DNA of 24,663 bases from a virus: positions 1-24,663 of IMG/VR virus record IMGVR_UViG_3300017739_000104. One strand, given 5' to 3'. The translations under genes were made by a program, and so were the position numbers. Positions 1 to 5,036 of the stretch are shown piece after piece (positions within the stretch are counted from its first letter, which is position 1; every line of letters starts with the position of its first letter). The notes beneath the pieces were generated by a model. That model ran no database searches. It saw only the letters and a list, made by a program, of their open reading frames with translations, and was not told the DNA's origin.

Positions 1-288
1 TGAGTTGTAGGGTTTGTAGAATAAATATACCCATTTGTTTGTTTGATTTTGTATTTGTTTCGTGGTCATAGGTTCCATATATTTATCAATGATTGATACT
101 GCTTTGAGTGCAGTTGATAGATCGACTCCATCACTAATAAGCTCACCTTCCCATTTCCACTTCCTGACATCTACATTTGGTAATGCATTCAGTTCAGTAA
201 TCAGAGATTCTGTCGCCTCTCTTGGCGAACTAAATACCAAAAGATCACGATCATTTTTTTTTAGTTCAATAACTTTTTTGTCTTCCAT
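1..288 (-). CDS. Hypothetical protein, 3' end cut by the window edge
   Basis: An open frame of 96 codons starts at ATG 288 and runs off the left edge without a stop. Upstream on the minus strand is GAAAGGATAAACA before the ATG, a usable Shine-Dalgarno sequence (AAAGGA). The visible protein begins MEDKKVIELKKNDRDLL and is soluble and charged, with a tryptophan pair around residues 44-46 (W-K-W). No family was recognised. Its start is only three bases from the stop of the nuclease gene upstream, so it is the next cistron of the same leftward operon. The product could be much longer than the part seen. Confidence 0.75.
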   Translation of the reverse strand, partial: MEDKKVIELKKNDRDLLVFSSPREATESLITELNALPNVDVRKWKWEGELISDGVDLSTALKAVSIIDKYMEPMTTKQIQNQTNKWVYLFYKPYNS

Positions 289-291
289 TGT

Positions 292-618
292 TTATCCTTT
301 CATTATGTTTTTGAATGTTGATTCCCATACTCGGTCACTAATTATTACACAGTATCGAGGGTCGCCAGTCTTGCGTTTACAGACAGCAATATCCCTATCT
401 TCGAGAAGATTAAATACGTTTGGGAACGAACTCTTATCTCGATACTTTACTTCTACAAAGAGAGTCTGACCATCTATTTCAATAGTCAGATCCCCTCTGT
501 ATTCACCACCTAGACTGCCCGATAGTGGTTGTTTCTTTGTTTTTATTCCTAAACTATTCCAAAGCTTTAAAAACCAGCGTTCGTGATAGCTTCCTTTCGC
601 TTTACTTTTGCTAACCAT
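292..618 (-). CDS. PD-(D/E)XK family endonuclease (Holliday-resolvase-like)
   Basis: The 108-residue protein has the layout of small phage PD-(D/E)XK nucleases. A conserved glutamate lies in an N-terminal helix (E13), an SGSLGGE stretch at 33-39 is followed by GDL (D43), and the E-x-K motif is VEVK with E56 and K58. These residues would bind metal and cleave phosphodiester bonds. Relatives in phages are usually annotated as Holliday junction resolvase-like or unspecified PDDEXK endonucleases. The natural substrate here, branched phage DNA or host DNA, cannot be read from sequence. The start at 618 is supported by GAGGAGGACAA directly before ATG. The gene overlaps the end of the upstream zinc-ribbon gene by 52 bases. 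Family assignment is good; the role is inferred. Confidence 0.82.
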   Translation of the reverse strand: MVSKSKAKGSYHERWFLKLWNSLGIKTKKQPLSGSLGGEYRGDLTIEIDGQTLFVEVKYRDKSSFPNVFNLLEDRDIAVCKRKTGDPRYCVIISDRVWESTFKNIMKG

Positions 619-785
619 TTGTCCTCCTCATAGCAAGTGAGGCAAACCAAATGTCCTGTTGCAAAGATAACGAAGTATGGTGTGACTTTATCACAAGCCA
701 TACATTTACTGCTTTGTCGTTGCTCTTCTGACTTGTATCTTTTCGATTTGTTGAATAGCTTTTTCAATTTTGATAGCAGTTCCAT
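567..785 (-). CDS. Small zinc-ribbon-like protein
   Basis: A 72-residue lysine-rich protein with two CxxC pairs, C28/C31 and C48/C51, spaced like a four-cysteine zinc ribbon. It probably binds one zinc ion; DNA, RNA or protein binding cannot be told apart. The start is uncertain. ATG 785 gives the full four-cysteine protein but overlaps the upstream HTH gene by 80 bases and has only a distant AAAGGA. A later ATG at 701 avoids the overlap but loses C28 and so breaks the ribbon. I prefer the long form for that reason. The 3' end overlaps the nuclease gene by 52 bases and carries that gene's Shine-Dalgarno sequence inside its coding frame. Confidence 0.55.
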   Translation of the reverse strand: MELLSKLKKLFNKSKRYKSEEQRQSSKCMACDKVTPYFVIFATGHLVCLTCYEEDKWLAKVKRKEAITNAGF

Positions 786-915
786 ATCTTAGATCAGTTC
801 CTTTGAGTTGCCGATAGTAAGTTGTCTTTGATAAACCAGCCCATTCAAATGCTTTACGCAATGATATGTTGTTGCTCTCCGTTAGATTTGTTAGTTGTTC
901 TAAATAACTTTTCAT
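706..915 (-). CDS. Small helix-turn-helix DNA-binding protein
   Basis: A protein of 69 residues from ATG 915, beginning MKSYLEQLTNL. The segment around NISLRKAFEWAGLSKTTYYR has the pattern of a helix-turn-helix: an alanine in the first helix, glycine at the turn, and a polar recognition helix. It resembles small phage regulators of the Cro/Xre kind. An upstream GTG at 933 keeps the frame open but would add only six residues. Neither start has a clear Shine-Dalgarno sequence. The start overlaps the end of the preceding wHTH gene by about 60 bases, so translation may depend on ribosomes finishing that gene. A regulatory role in the early region is inferred. Confidence 0.6.
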   Translation of the reverse strand: MKSYLEQLTNLTESNNISLRKAFEWAGLSKTTYYRQLKGTDLRYGTAIKIEKAIQQIEKIQVRRATTKQ

Positions 916-1246
916 AGAGAGAAGTTTTAGCACGACTAGCTTGTTGGAGCAAATGATAATTGACTGTTTTCTTACCCAATGCGGTAATGAAATATTTTCT
1001 TACTGTGCCAGGTGTTTTAGCATGTTTCTTTGCAAGCCAAGTTATATCAGCAACCTGAACAGATATTATAAATCCATACTTATGCTCGAGCTGGTTGAGT
1101 GTACATGATATTGTTCCTTGCTTCATATCTTGCAGCTCTTTTCTGATAATGCTACTTGTTATTGTTGGTGGTTTTGGTTTTGACTTGTCTGTATAAAGAG
1201 CTATAGTTGCAAGTATACGAAGTTGGTTTTTAGTTAGTGACTTCAT
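854..1246 (-). CDS. Winged-helix-like DNA-binding protein
   Basis: The 130-residue protein starts at ATG 1246 with AAAAGGATTATAC before it, a good Shine-Dalgarno sequence. Residues about 1-45 (KNQLRILATIALY, later IIRKEL and GTISCTLNQLE) look like a winged helix-turn-helix of the MarR/PadR type: two helices, a recognition helix, then a segment able to form the wing and a YFITALGKK stretch typical of wing ends. Such proteins bind operator DNA as dimers. Family membership is judged from pattern only. It follows a spacer that carries a strong hairpin, and is the first of three leftward genes here with DNA- or metal-binding features. An early transcription regulator is the likeliest role. Confidence 0.6.
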   Translation of the reverse strand: MKSLTKNQLRILATIALYTDKSKPKPPTITSSIIRKELQDMKQGTISCTLNQLEHKYGFIISVQVADITWLAKKHAKTPGTVRKYFITALGKKTVNYHLLQQASRAKTSLYEKLFRTTNKSNGEQQHIIA

Positions 1247-1263
1247 TGTATAATCCTTTTACT

Positions 1264-1284
1264 GGGGAGGTTTTTAGCCTCCCC
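1264..1284. terminator. Perfect 7-bp hairpin with a T-run on the + strand
   Basis: GGGGAGG (1264-1270) and CCTCCCC (1278-1284) form a perfect stem around a 7-base loop. On the + strand seven T residues follow (1285-1291), which is the form of a Rho-independent terminator for rightward transcription. On the minus strand, where all neighbouring genes lie, the stem is preceded by an A-run and has no U-tract. It sits between the stop of the gene at 1290 and the Shine-Dalgarno sequence of the gene starting at 1246. It could block antisense transcription, or act as an mRNA-stabilising or processing hairpin for the leftward transcript. Confidence 0.6.
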
Positions 1285-1289
1285 TTTTT

Positions 1290-1469
1290 TTATGGTTGCA
1301 TCCTTTGTTCGATTAAGAAATCAGATACTTTATCCATCAATTCTTCCATTGGCATTTCAGAAGTTTTGATTCCTACATCATCACAAAAGTTAAGAAGATC
1401 GAGGCAAGGCATAGCATTTACCTCGTCCTCGACCTGTGTTTTTATTTCATCATTTACTGGATGAGACAC
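1290..1469 (-). CDS. Hypothetical 59-residue protein with GTG start
   Basis: A frame of 59 codons begins with GTG at 1469 and ends with TAA at 1290. The GTG overlaps the TAG stop of the upstream gene by one base (TAGTG). A GGAG lies seven bases before it inside that upstream gene, so the start is convincing although it is not ATG. The protein begins with SHPVNDEIKTQVEDEV after the initiator and is acidic, with two cysteines (C22, C29) and a methionine-rich C-terminal helix. No family was recognised. The tight coupling on one side and the hairpin spacer on the other show it fills the gap between two better-defined genes. Confidence 0.65.
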   Translation of the reverse strand: MSHPVNDEIKTQVEDEVNAMPCLDLLNFCDDVGIKTSEMPMEELMDKVSDFLIEQRMQP

Positions 1470-1693
1470 TATTTATCTCCATAGTGTTTGTTATTTGTGA
1501 TAATAACTTCAGGTAAATTTTCTTCATGTCTTATCATATCAACAAACTCGAACTTCTCGATTATTGTTTTGATATACTGTGCAACTTTTTCAAACTCATA
1601 ACGATCTCCATATCTAGGAAAACGTTCTTTGTCATTACCCATAGCCTCATAATAAAGCATATCTTTTTTTAGTTTTGATTCTAGTGCAGTCAT
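1469..1693 (-). CDS. Hypothetical protein
   Basis: A 74-residue charged, mostly helical protein (MTALESKLKKDMLYYEAM at the start, a second helix around VAQYIKTIIEKFEFVDMI). ATG 1693 overlaps the TAA stop of the upstream gene (TAATG) and its TAG overlaps the GTG of the next gene, so it is a coupled member of the leftward operon. No cysteines, membrane segment or known catalytic motif is visible. I do not recognise a family. Confidence 0.7.
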   Translation of the reverse strand: MTALESKLKKDMLYYEAMGNDKERFPRYGDRYEFEKVAQYIKTIIEKFEFVDMIRHEENLPEVIITNNKHYGDK

Positions 1694-2025
1694 TAGAATA
1701 ACTCCTTTTGTTGTGGCTCATCGCCTAGTTTTGATTTTAAGCTGGACAGAAACTCCTCATTGCTTGTTGGTTTATCGCAATGAGTAGTGCCACCGTAATG
1801 CTCTGATCTTCTTGATATCATGTACGAACGATAGCCAGTTTCTGTCAGCGGACTCTTTACTTTGTTACCATTTACATCGGTTACATTCAGCTGGAAGTGA
1901 TCTACTACATAGGGCATACCTGATTCGGAATACCCTAAGTAGTCACGACAAACTGATACACTGTGTGTCAACTTGTTCCACACAAATGTTCCTATATCCT
2001 CATATGACTTGTGCATACTTGGCAT
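1693..2025 (-). CDS. Hypothetical protein
   Basis: The 110-residue frame runs from ATG 2025 to TAA 1693. A second ATG lies three codons later (2016), and neither start has a strong Shine-Dalgarno sequence. The 5' end overlaps the preceding HTH gene by 26 bases, so coupling is likely. The protein has a polar, histidine- and tyrosine-rich central part, an RRSEHYGGTTHC stretch around residues 72-83, and a charged tail ending QQKELF. I recognise no family and see no membrane segment. The H/C-rich stretch could be a metal site but the spacing fits no motif I know. Confidence 0.65.
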   Translation of the reverse strand: MPSMHKSYEDIGTFVWNKLTHSVSVCRDYLGYSESGMPYVVDHFQLNVTDVNGNKVKSPLTETGYRSYMISRRSEHYGGTTHCDKPTSNEEFLSSLKSKLGDEPQQKELF

Positions 2026-2335
2026 AATCTTTTTGCCAGAATGGTTTCATCTTAGGAGGTGTTGGTTGACCAGCAAGCTCTGCATTTAAGCTCAACTTTA
2101 GATCTTTCTCGTATGCTTCTCGAAACATATAGCGTGCAAAGTGTACACCATTTTTAGTTTCTCGAATAGCAATGATGTCTGCTCCGTTTTTGTTTAGATC
2201 ATGGATGCGTGATGCTAGTCTTCGACAACCAAACTCTAGTGCTTTTCTGTCTGTGATATAGCCATGCAAACGTATACATGCTAGAACTAATCCGCATTGT
2301 GTATCAGCTCTTGGTTCAATAAAATATTCATTCAT
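2000..2335 (-). CDS. Helix-turn-helix protein (HTH_39-like)
   Basis: From ATG 2335 this encodes 111 residues beginning MNEYFIEPRADTQCG. The part ADTQCGLVLACIRLHGYITD, then EFGCRRLASRIHDL, matches the pattern of the phage helix-turn-helix family HTH_39: a short helix, a G-x-IT turn, then a recognition helix with RLASRI. A longer frame to 2368 exists, but ATG 2335 has GGAG nine bases upstream and an 8-base ATGAATGA overlap with the previous gene's stop, so it is preferred. Proteins of this family are small DNA-binding candidates in phage early regions. The target is unknown. Confidence 0.72.
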   Translation of the reverse strand: MNEYFIEPRADTQCGLVLACIRLHGYITDRKALEFGCRRLASRIHDLNKNGADIIAIRETKNGVHFARYMFREAYEKDLKLSLNAELAGQPTPPKMKPFWQKDYAKYAQVI

Positions 2336-2747
2336 TAGTTTTCTCCATTGGTTTTGCAACATCAGCAACTAGTACTCCGTCTGATGGTGATGATAGTATT
2401 ACTTCTAAATCCTTTACCGGTGTTTTGTCTCCGCTCTCGATGTCTTGATCAAGTATGCGGCATAGTTCAGTAGCATAAACCATGTCTTTAGTCTCTACGA
2501 TATCACCATCTTTGTTGTAATATTTAATGGTGTAAGTATCAGACCAAGCAAGATCTACATCTACTCGACCTTGATGAAGGTGTCCAGTACACATCATTTT
2601 TATACCAGCTCTTCGTTCTTTTGATTCTGGTAACGCAAATAATGTATGACCTGGGACAACTCCCCAACACATCATAGCAGTTGGATCTGCTTTATTTATT
2701 TGATTGATGATAACCTTTGCATACGCAAGTGCTTCTGTTTTACTCAT
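2328..2747 (-). CDS. Hypothetical early phage protein
   Basis: A 139-residue protein with an excellent start: AAAGGAG, six bases, ATG 2747. The N-terminal helix (EALAYAKVIINQI) is followed by a β-rich middle with a WGVVPGHTLFALPES stretch, then VDLAWSDTYTIKYYNKDGDIV and a helix around MVYATELCRILDQDI. This order of a small helix, a β-meander and a helix recalls a widespread small phage protein of unknown function, but the likeness is loose and I would not transfer a name. The C-terminal tail is charged and disordered-looking. Its last codons overlap the start of the HTH_39-like gene. Confidence 0.72.
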   Translation of the reverse strand: MSKTEALAYAKVIINQINKADPTAMMCWGVVPGHTLFALPESKERRAGIKMMCTGHLHQGRVDVDLAWSDTYTIKYYNKDGDIVETKDMVYATELCRILDQDIESGDKTPVKDLEVILSSPSDGVLVADVAKPMEKTNE

Positions 2748-2784
2748 TGCTTTCTCCTTTGTTTAGTATAGTTGATTTTGATAC

Positions 2785-3024
2785 TTAGTTCAAACTGTTT
2801 ACTGATACTGTTCTGCCTAGACCATGTTCCATAGCTTCGGCAAGTGTGTCAAATGGCATCTGTTCATAATGCTTATCGTACCATTCAACGCATACGAATT
2901 TATTGTTTCTCGACCACCAATGTATTTCGATTGATGGATCACCACGCATCACATAAGCTCTTGTATCATTGATACTTGTCATCTTGCATGATTTGTAGTG
3001 TCGTCTTATATCAAGATAGTTCAT
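2785..3024 (-). CDS. Hypothetical protein
   Basis: A 79-residue protein starting at ATG 3024, which overlaps the TGA of the upstream gene (ATGA). Its Shine-Dalgarno sequence (GAGGAG) lies within the end of that gene. It contains a tryptophan- and histidine-rich core (IEIHWWSRNNKFVCVEWYDKHYE) and a short helix, DTLAEAMEHGL. It is probably a small compact α/β domain. No family was recognised. Confidence 0.7.
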   Translation of the reverse strand: MNYLDIRRHYKSCKMTSINDTRAYVMRGDPSIEIHWWSRNNKFVCVEWYDKHYEQMPFDTLAEAMEHGLGRTVSVNSLN

Positions 3025-3230
3025 AGTGACTCCTCTTCTTTTCTTGATAGTTGTTCTAATTGTTTCTTTACGTCTGCTTCAAACATTCTGATATATTCAT
3101 CGTTGATTCTTTTGAACAATGCTTTGCACTCTTTGAATTCTTGTGGATCATTTTCTCGATACAATTGCATTCGATCTGCAATTCCATCTGATAAGTGAAC
3201 CAATTGCTGCGGTGTAAATTCCATAGCCAT
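3021..3230 (-). CDS. Hypothetical protein, likely helical
   Basis: From ATG 3230 this is 69 residues, MAMEFTPQQLVHLSDGIADR onwards. The frame is open to ATG 3242, but that codon lies inside the Shine-Dalgarno sequence GGAGGT that sits five bases before ATG 3230, so the shorter form is chosen. The protein is charged and predicted to be mostly helix, with a possible coiled coil in its second half (EYIRMFEADVKKQLEQLSRKEEE). It is the first gene after a 151-base spacer rich in inverted repeats, so it may begin a new transcript or processed unit. Function unknown. Confidence 0.68.
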   Translation of the reverse strand: MAMEFTPQQLVHLSDGIADRMQLYRENDPQEFKECKALFKRINDEYIRMFEADVKKQLEQLSRKEEESL

Positions 3231-3265
3231 AATGACCTCCATTCATTAATGATGTTGTTGAATAA

Positions 3266-3305
3266 GCAATCGTTTGAAAACATCCAGACGTTAAGCCACG
3301 ATTGC
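3266..3305. repeat. 8-bp inverted repeat in the 3231-3381 spacer
   Basis: GCAATCGT (3266-3273) and ACGATTGC (3298-3305) are perfect reverse complements separated by 24 bases. Read on the minus strand the arms lie upstream of the gene starting at 3230. The loop is long for a terminator and no T-run follows, so an operator half-site pair or part of a larger RNA fold are both possible. Confidence 0.45.
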
Positions 3306-3340
3306 CAATGATAAAGTTTGGGGTAAACCCACCACCCTAA

Positions 3341-3371
3341 ACCAACTTGGATCATTACAAACCAAGCTGGT
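3341..3371 (-). other. 10-bp RNA hairpin downstream of the membrane peptide gene
   Basis: ACCAACTTGG (3341-3350) pairs with CCAAGCTGGT (3362-3371) over ten positions with one mismatch in DNA. In leftward RNA that position is a G-U wobble, so the stem is continuous there and the hairpin favours the minus-strand transcript. The loop is 11 bases. No U-tract follows. It begins 11 bases downstream of the stop at 3382. It may stabilise the 3' end of the upstream message or mark a processing site. Confidence 0.5.
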
Positions 3372-3381
3372 GTTTAGTTCT

Positions 3382-3465
3382 CTATTCTTCTGGTCTAGTT
3401 AGGTATACAATCCAACCTAGAAAACCAAAGGCAATAGCAAAATATATTATTACAAAGAGCATCAT
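3382..3465 (-). CDS. 27-residue single-span membrane peptide
   Basis: A tiny frame starts ATGATG at 3465 and stops with TAG at 3382. The first ATG overlaps the TGA stop of the upstream gene, whose end carries GGGAGAG, so a ribosome finishing that gene could restart here. The peptide is MMLFVIIYFAIAFGFLGWIV followed by YLTRPEE: one hydrophobic helix of about 19 residues and a short charged tail. That is the form of small phage membrane peptides such as holin-like or superinfection-related proteins, but none can be named. It was found by hand because of the coupling and the clean membrane segment. Confidence 0.55.
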   Translation of the reverse strand: MMLFVIIYFAIAFGFLGWIVYLTRPEE

Positions 3466-3644
3466 ATCTTTTCTCTCCCATATGCTAAGATTCTTAATAA
3501 GGATTCTTCGATGTCATATCTTGCTTCTCTAGGATAGATACAGCCATCTAATACTTTCACCATTCGTTCCATGATGATATCGCTCTGTGTTTTGATGAAT
3601 AAATCATCAGCGACAGTATAATCTAAGATCTCTTGTTTTTTCAT
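3462..3644 (-). CDS. Hypothetical protein
   Basis: A 60-residue acidic/basic helical protein with one of the best ribosome sites in the window: AAAGGAGGTGA six bases before ATG 3644. The protein (MKKQEILDYTVADDLFIK..., ending LLRILAYGREKI) has a single cysteine and no membrane segment. No family was recognised. Its stop overlaps the start of the 27-residue membrane peptide, so the two products are probably made together. Confidence 0.7.
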   Translation of the reverse strand: MKKQEILDYTVADDLFIKTQSDIIMERMVKVLDGCIYPREARYDIEESLLRILAYGREKI

Positions 3645-3698
3645 TTAATCACCTCCTTTCGATGTAGAGCAGTTTATCCTCTTGCTCAGGAGTGTAAG

Positions 3699-4097
3699 TT
3701 ACATATTTGGTTGTGAACTAGCTGGCTCAGCTGTCTTGATGTCACCCTCAACTACTCGTGGTGTGAAATCGCTGATGTGTCTGTTCGGATATTCCTCAAT
3801 GTTCAGAGTCTTCATTACTTTTCGAAGGGAATCTCTGATCTCAATAACTTCCTTTTCAGTATCTAAAGCATCAGCTAATCTAGAATCTAATTTCTCAAAC
3901 TTAGTAGAAAGAGTATTAGTTGTTTTGCATCTCTCTCTTTCATCTAGGTATTCTGCTTTTAGATCGGCAAGGTATTTGTTATTATCAATTTTCCATGTCA
4001 AGTCTTTTAGGATTTTGTTTATATGATATGTTCTTTGATAATCGTTCTTGATGTGGAGGAAAATTGCCGTCCAGCTTTGTTGTAATTCTTTACTCAT
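3699..4097 (-). CDS. Hypothetical coiled-coil-like protein, first gene of the leftward cluster
   Basis: A 132-residue, strongly charged protein starting at ATG 4097 with AAAGGAG upstream. Residues about 20-95 (NKILKDLTWKIDNN, YLADLKAEYLDERERC, then KFEKLDSRLADALDTEKEVI) have leucine/charge spacing typical of a coiled coil. The last 35 residues are proline-rich and probably disordered. It is the first leftward gene after the divergent region and so probably the first translated from the leftward promoter. No family was recognised; a dimeric structural or regulatory protein is a guess. Confidence 0.72.
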   Translation of the reverse strand: MSKELQQSWTAIFLHIKNDYQRTYHINKILKDLTWKIDNNKYLADLKAEYLDERERCKTTNTLSTKFEKLDSRLADALDTEKEVIEIRDSLRKVMKTLNIEEYPNRHISDFTPRVVEGDIKTAEPASSQPNM

Positions 4098-4114
4098 AAT
4101 ATACTCCTTTTTTC

Positions 4115-4142
4115 ATAATTAATGTTGATCAGCACCCATCAA
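4115..4142 (-). promoter_or_regulatory. Weak candidate promoter for the leftward operon
   Basis: On the minus strand TTGATG (4142-4137; 4 of 6 matches to TTGACA) is separated by 16 bases from AATTAT (4120-4115; 4 of 6 matches to TATAAT). Transcription would begin roughly 12 bases before the ATG at 4097, leaving room for the AAAGGAG. The match is modest and rests mainly on being in the right place between divergent genes. Confidence 0.3.
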
Positions 4143-4243
4143 GAAAAAGCGTTCGGACCAACAGCAAGAGCAGTAAACGACAGCATCCATGAGGCACAAA
4201 AGCCGAAGCAACCAAGAGCAATTAGTTCCCGAATCCTTTTTTT

Positions 4244-4252
4244 TGATATAAT
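4244..4252 (+). promoter_or_regulatory. Extended -10 promoter for the rightward genes
   Basis: TGATATAAT at 4244-4252 is an exact extended -10 element (TG, one base, TATAAT). It follows an 8-T run. No good -35 lies 16-18 bases upstream, as is usual for extended -10 promoters. It would start transcripts near 4259, about 10 bases before the ATG of the small membrane protein and upstream of the terminase genes. It is the best sigma-70-type signal found in the divergent region. Confidence 0.55.
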
Positions 4253-4268
4253 GGTGCAGACATTAATT

Positions 4269-4397
4269 ATGGAAAAAGATCAGAGTATATTGCAAATGAG
4301 TAAGAATTCAACAAACTGGACAAGGCGATTTGGGGGAGCATCAAGGGCGATTGTCATTGGGTGTGCATTGGGTGTTCTGCTGTTGTTTACGATATAG
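4269..4397 (+). CDS. Small protein with C-terminal membrane anchor, holin candidate by position
   Basis: From ATG 4269 this is 42 residues: a polar N-terminus, a basic NWTRRFGGASR segment, then a hydrophobic helix AIVIGCALGVLLLFTI to the end. This is a tail-anchored layout with positive charges before the membrane. The frame stays open back to ATG 4122 (91 residues) and ATG 4251, but those lie at or before the predicted transcript start, and no start has a Shine-Dalgarno sequence. It lies directly upstream of the small terminase gene, where T7 keeps its holin gene, which is the only reason to suggest lysis. Real coding is likely but not certain. Confidence 0.45.
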   Translation: MEKDQSILQMSKNSTNWTRRFGGASRAIVIGCALGVLLLFTI

Positions 4398-4480
4398 TGG
4401 AATTATCACCTTGACATGGGTAATTGATGATGGCAAATTCCTTGTTGAGCTAATAGCTAATAGCAAGATGAAAGGGAGAG

Positions 4481-4849
4481 ATGCAAAGCAACGGTCTTAC
4501 AAGCAAACAAAAGAAACTGGTTGATACAATCGTAGCAACTGATTGTTCTATTAAAAAAGCATCAGAAGAAGCTGGATATAGCAAAGGTGAAAGTGGTAGA
4601 GTTACTGCTACAAAGACTTTGAGACTACCACATGTGCAACAGTATATGATGCAGTTAGTTACACAAAGCATAGGATTAAATGCTACGAAAGCTTTGAGAA
4701 GGATAATGCACCTATCAGACAATGCTAAGAGTGAATATGTACAGCTTGAAGCAAGCAAAGATATACTAGATAGGGCTGGTTATAAAGCACCAGATAAGGT
4801 AATGCATAGCCATGTAGGTAACATCTCTGTCAACATAGACCTATCGTAA
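4481..4849 (+). CDS. terS: Terminase small subunit
   Basis: The 122-residue protein has the pattern of small terminase subunits of the Terminase_2 kind: an opening LTSKQKKLVD (6-15), a helix-turn-helix SIKKASEEAGYSK (23-35), a TLRLPHVQQYM segment (47-56) and a C-terminal LDRAGYKAPDK (96-106). It would recognise phage DNA and load the large subunit for packaging. ATG 4481 is preceded closely by AAAGGGAGAG, a short spacing. It follows the small membrane gene and is separated from the next clear gene by 187 bases, in which I see only a 13-codon frame (ATG 4905) and an ATATG-A-CATAT palindrome. Assignment rests on pattern plus position about 1.2 kb upstream of the large subunit gene. Confidence 0.8.
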   Translation: MQSNGLTSKQKKLVDTIVATDCSIKKASEEAGYSKGESGRVTATKTLRLPHVQQYMMQLVTQSIGLNATKALRRIMHLSDNAKSEYVQLEASKDILDRAGYKAPDKVMHSHVGNISVNIDLS

Positions 4850-5036
4850 TAGCTGGGCGTCTGTGTATAGATATGACATATACAAGGCACAGGGGGTCAA
4901 AAGTCATGGCGATAATAGTACAAGAGATACCGTACAAACATTTTTAGTGGAAAAAGCTCTATGAATATATTAACCTACATAAAAGGATTGCTTATGCGTG
5001 TAGCAGTATTAGTATCATCTTTAAGAGGAAGATTGA

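Noticed and set aside
62-469. 135-codon + strand frame at the left end
   Set aside because: It lies opposite a minus-strand gene with a good ribosome site and the PD-(D/E)XK gene with clear motifs; its own protein is serine/phenylalanine-rich shadow-like.
1237-1464. 75-codon + strand frame
   Set aside because: It crosses the hairpin and lies opposite the coupled GTG-start gene; no ribosome site or recognisable product.
3068-3355. 95-codon minus-strand frame over the structured spacer
   Set aside because: It has no Shine-Dalgarno sequence, overlaps the better-supported gene at 3021-3230, and its tryptophan-rich product looks like an out-of-frame translation.
4100-4190. 23-codon minus-strand frame with a CSCC motif upstream of 4097
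   Set aside because: No ribosome site and no further zinc-binding residues; probably chance in the divergent control region.
4140-4245. Possible tRNA remnant or attachment site, from GTTCCCGAATCC followed by a T-run
   Set aside because: No cloverleaf arms or anticodon stem could be assembled on either strand, and no integrase is present.
4411-4416. Exact TTGACA (-35 consensus) upstream of terS
   Set aside because: No acceptable -10 lies 15-19 bases downstream (best is CAAATT, 3 of 6), so I do not call a promoter.
4905-4946. 13-codon frame between terS and the basic genes
   Set aside because: Too short, with no Shine-Dalgarno sequence, to support as a gene or leader peptide.
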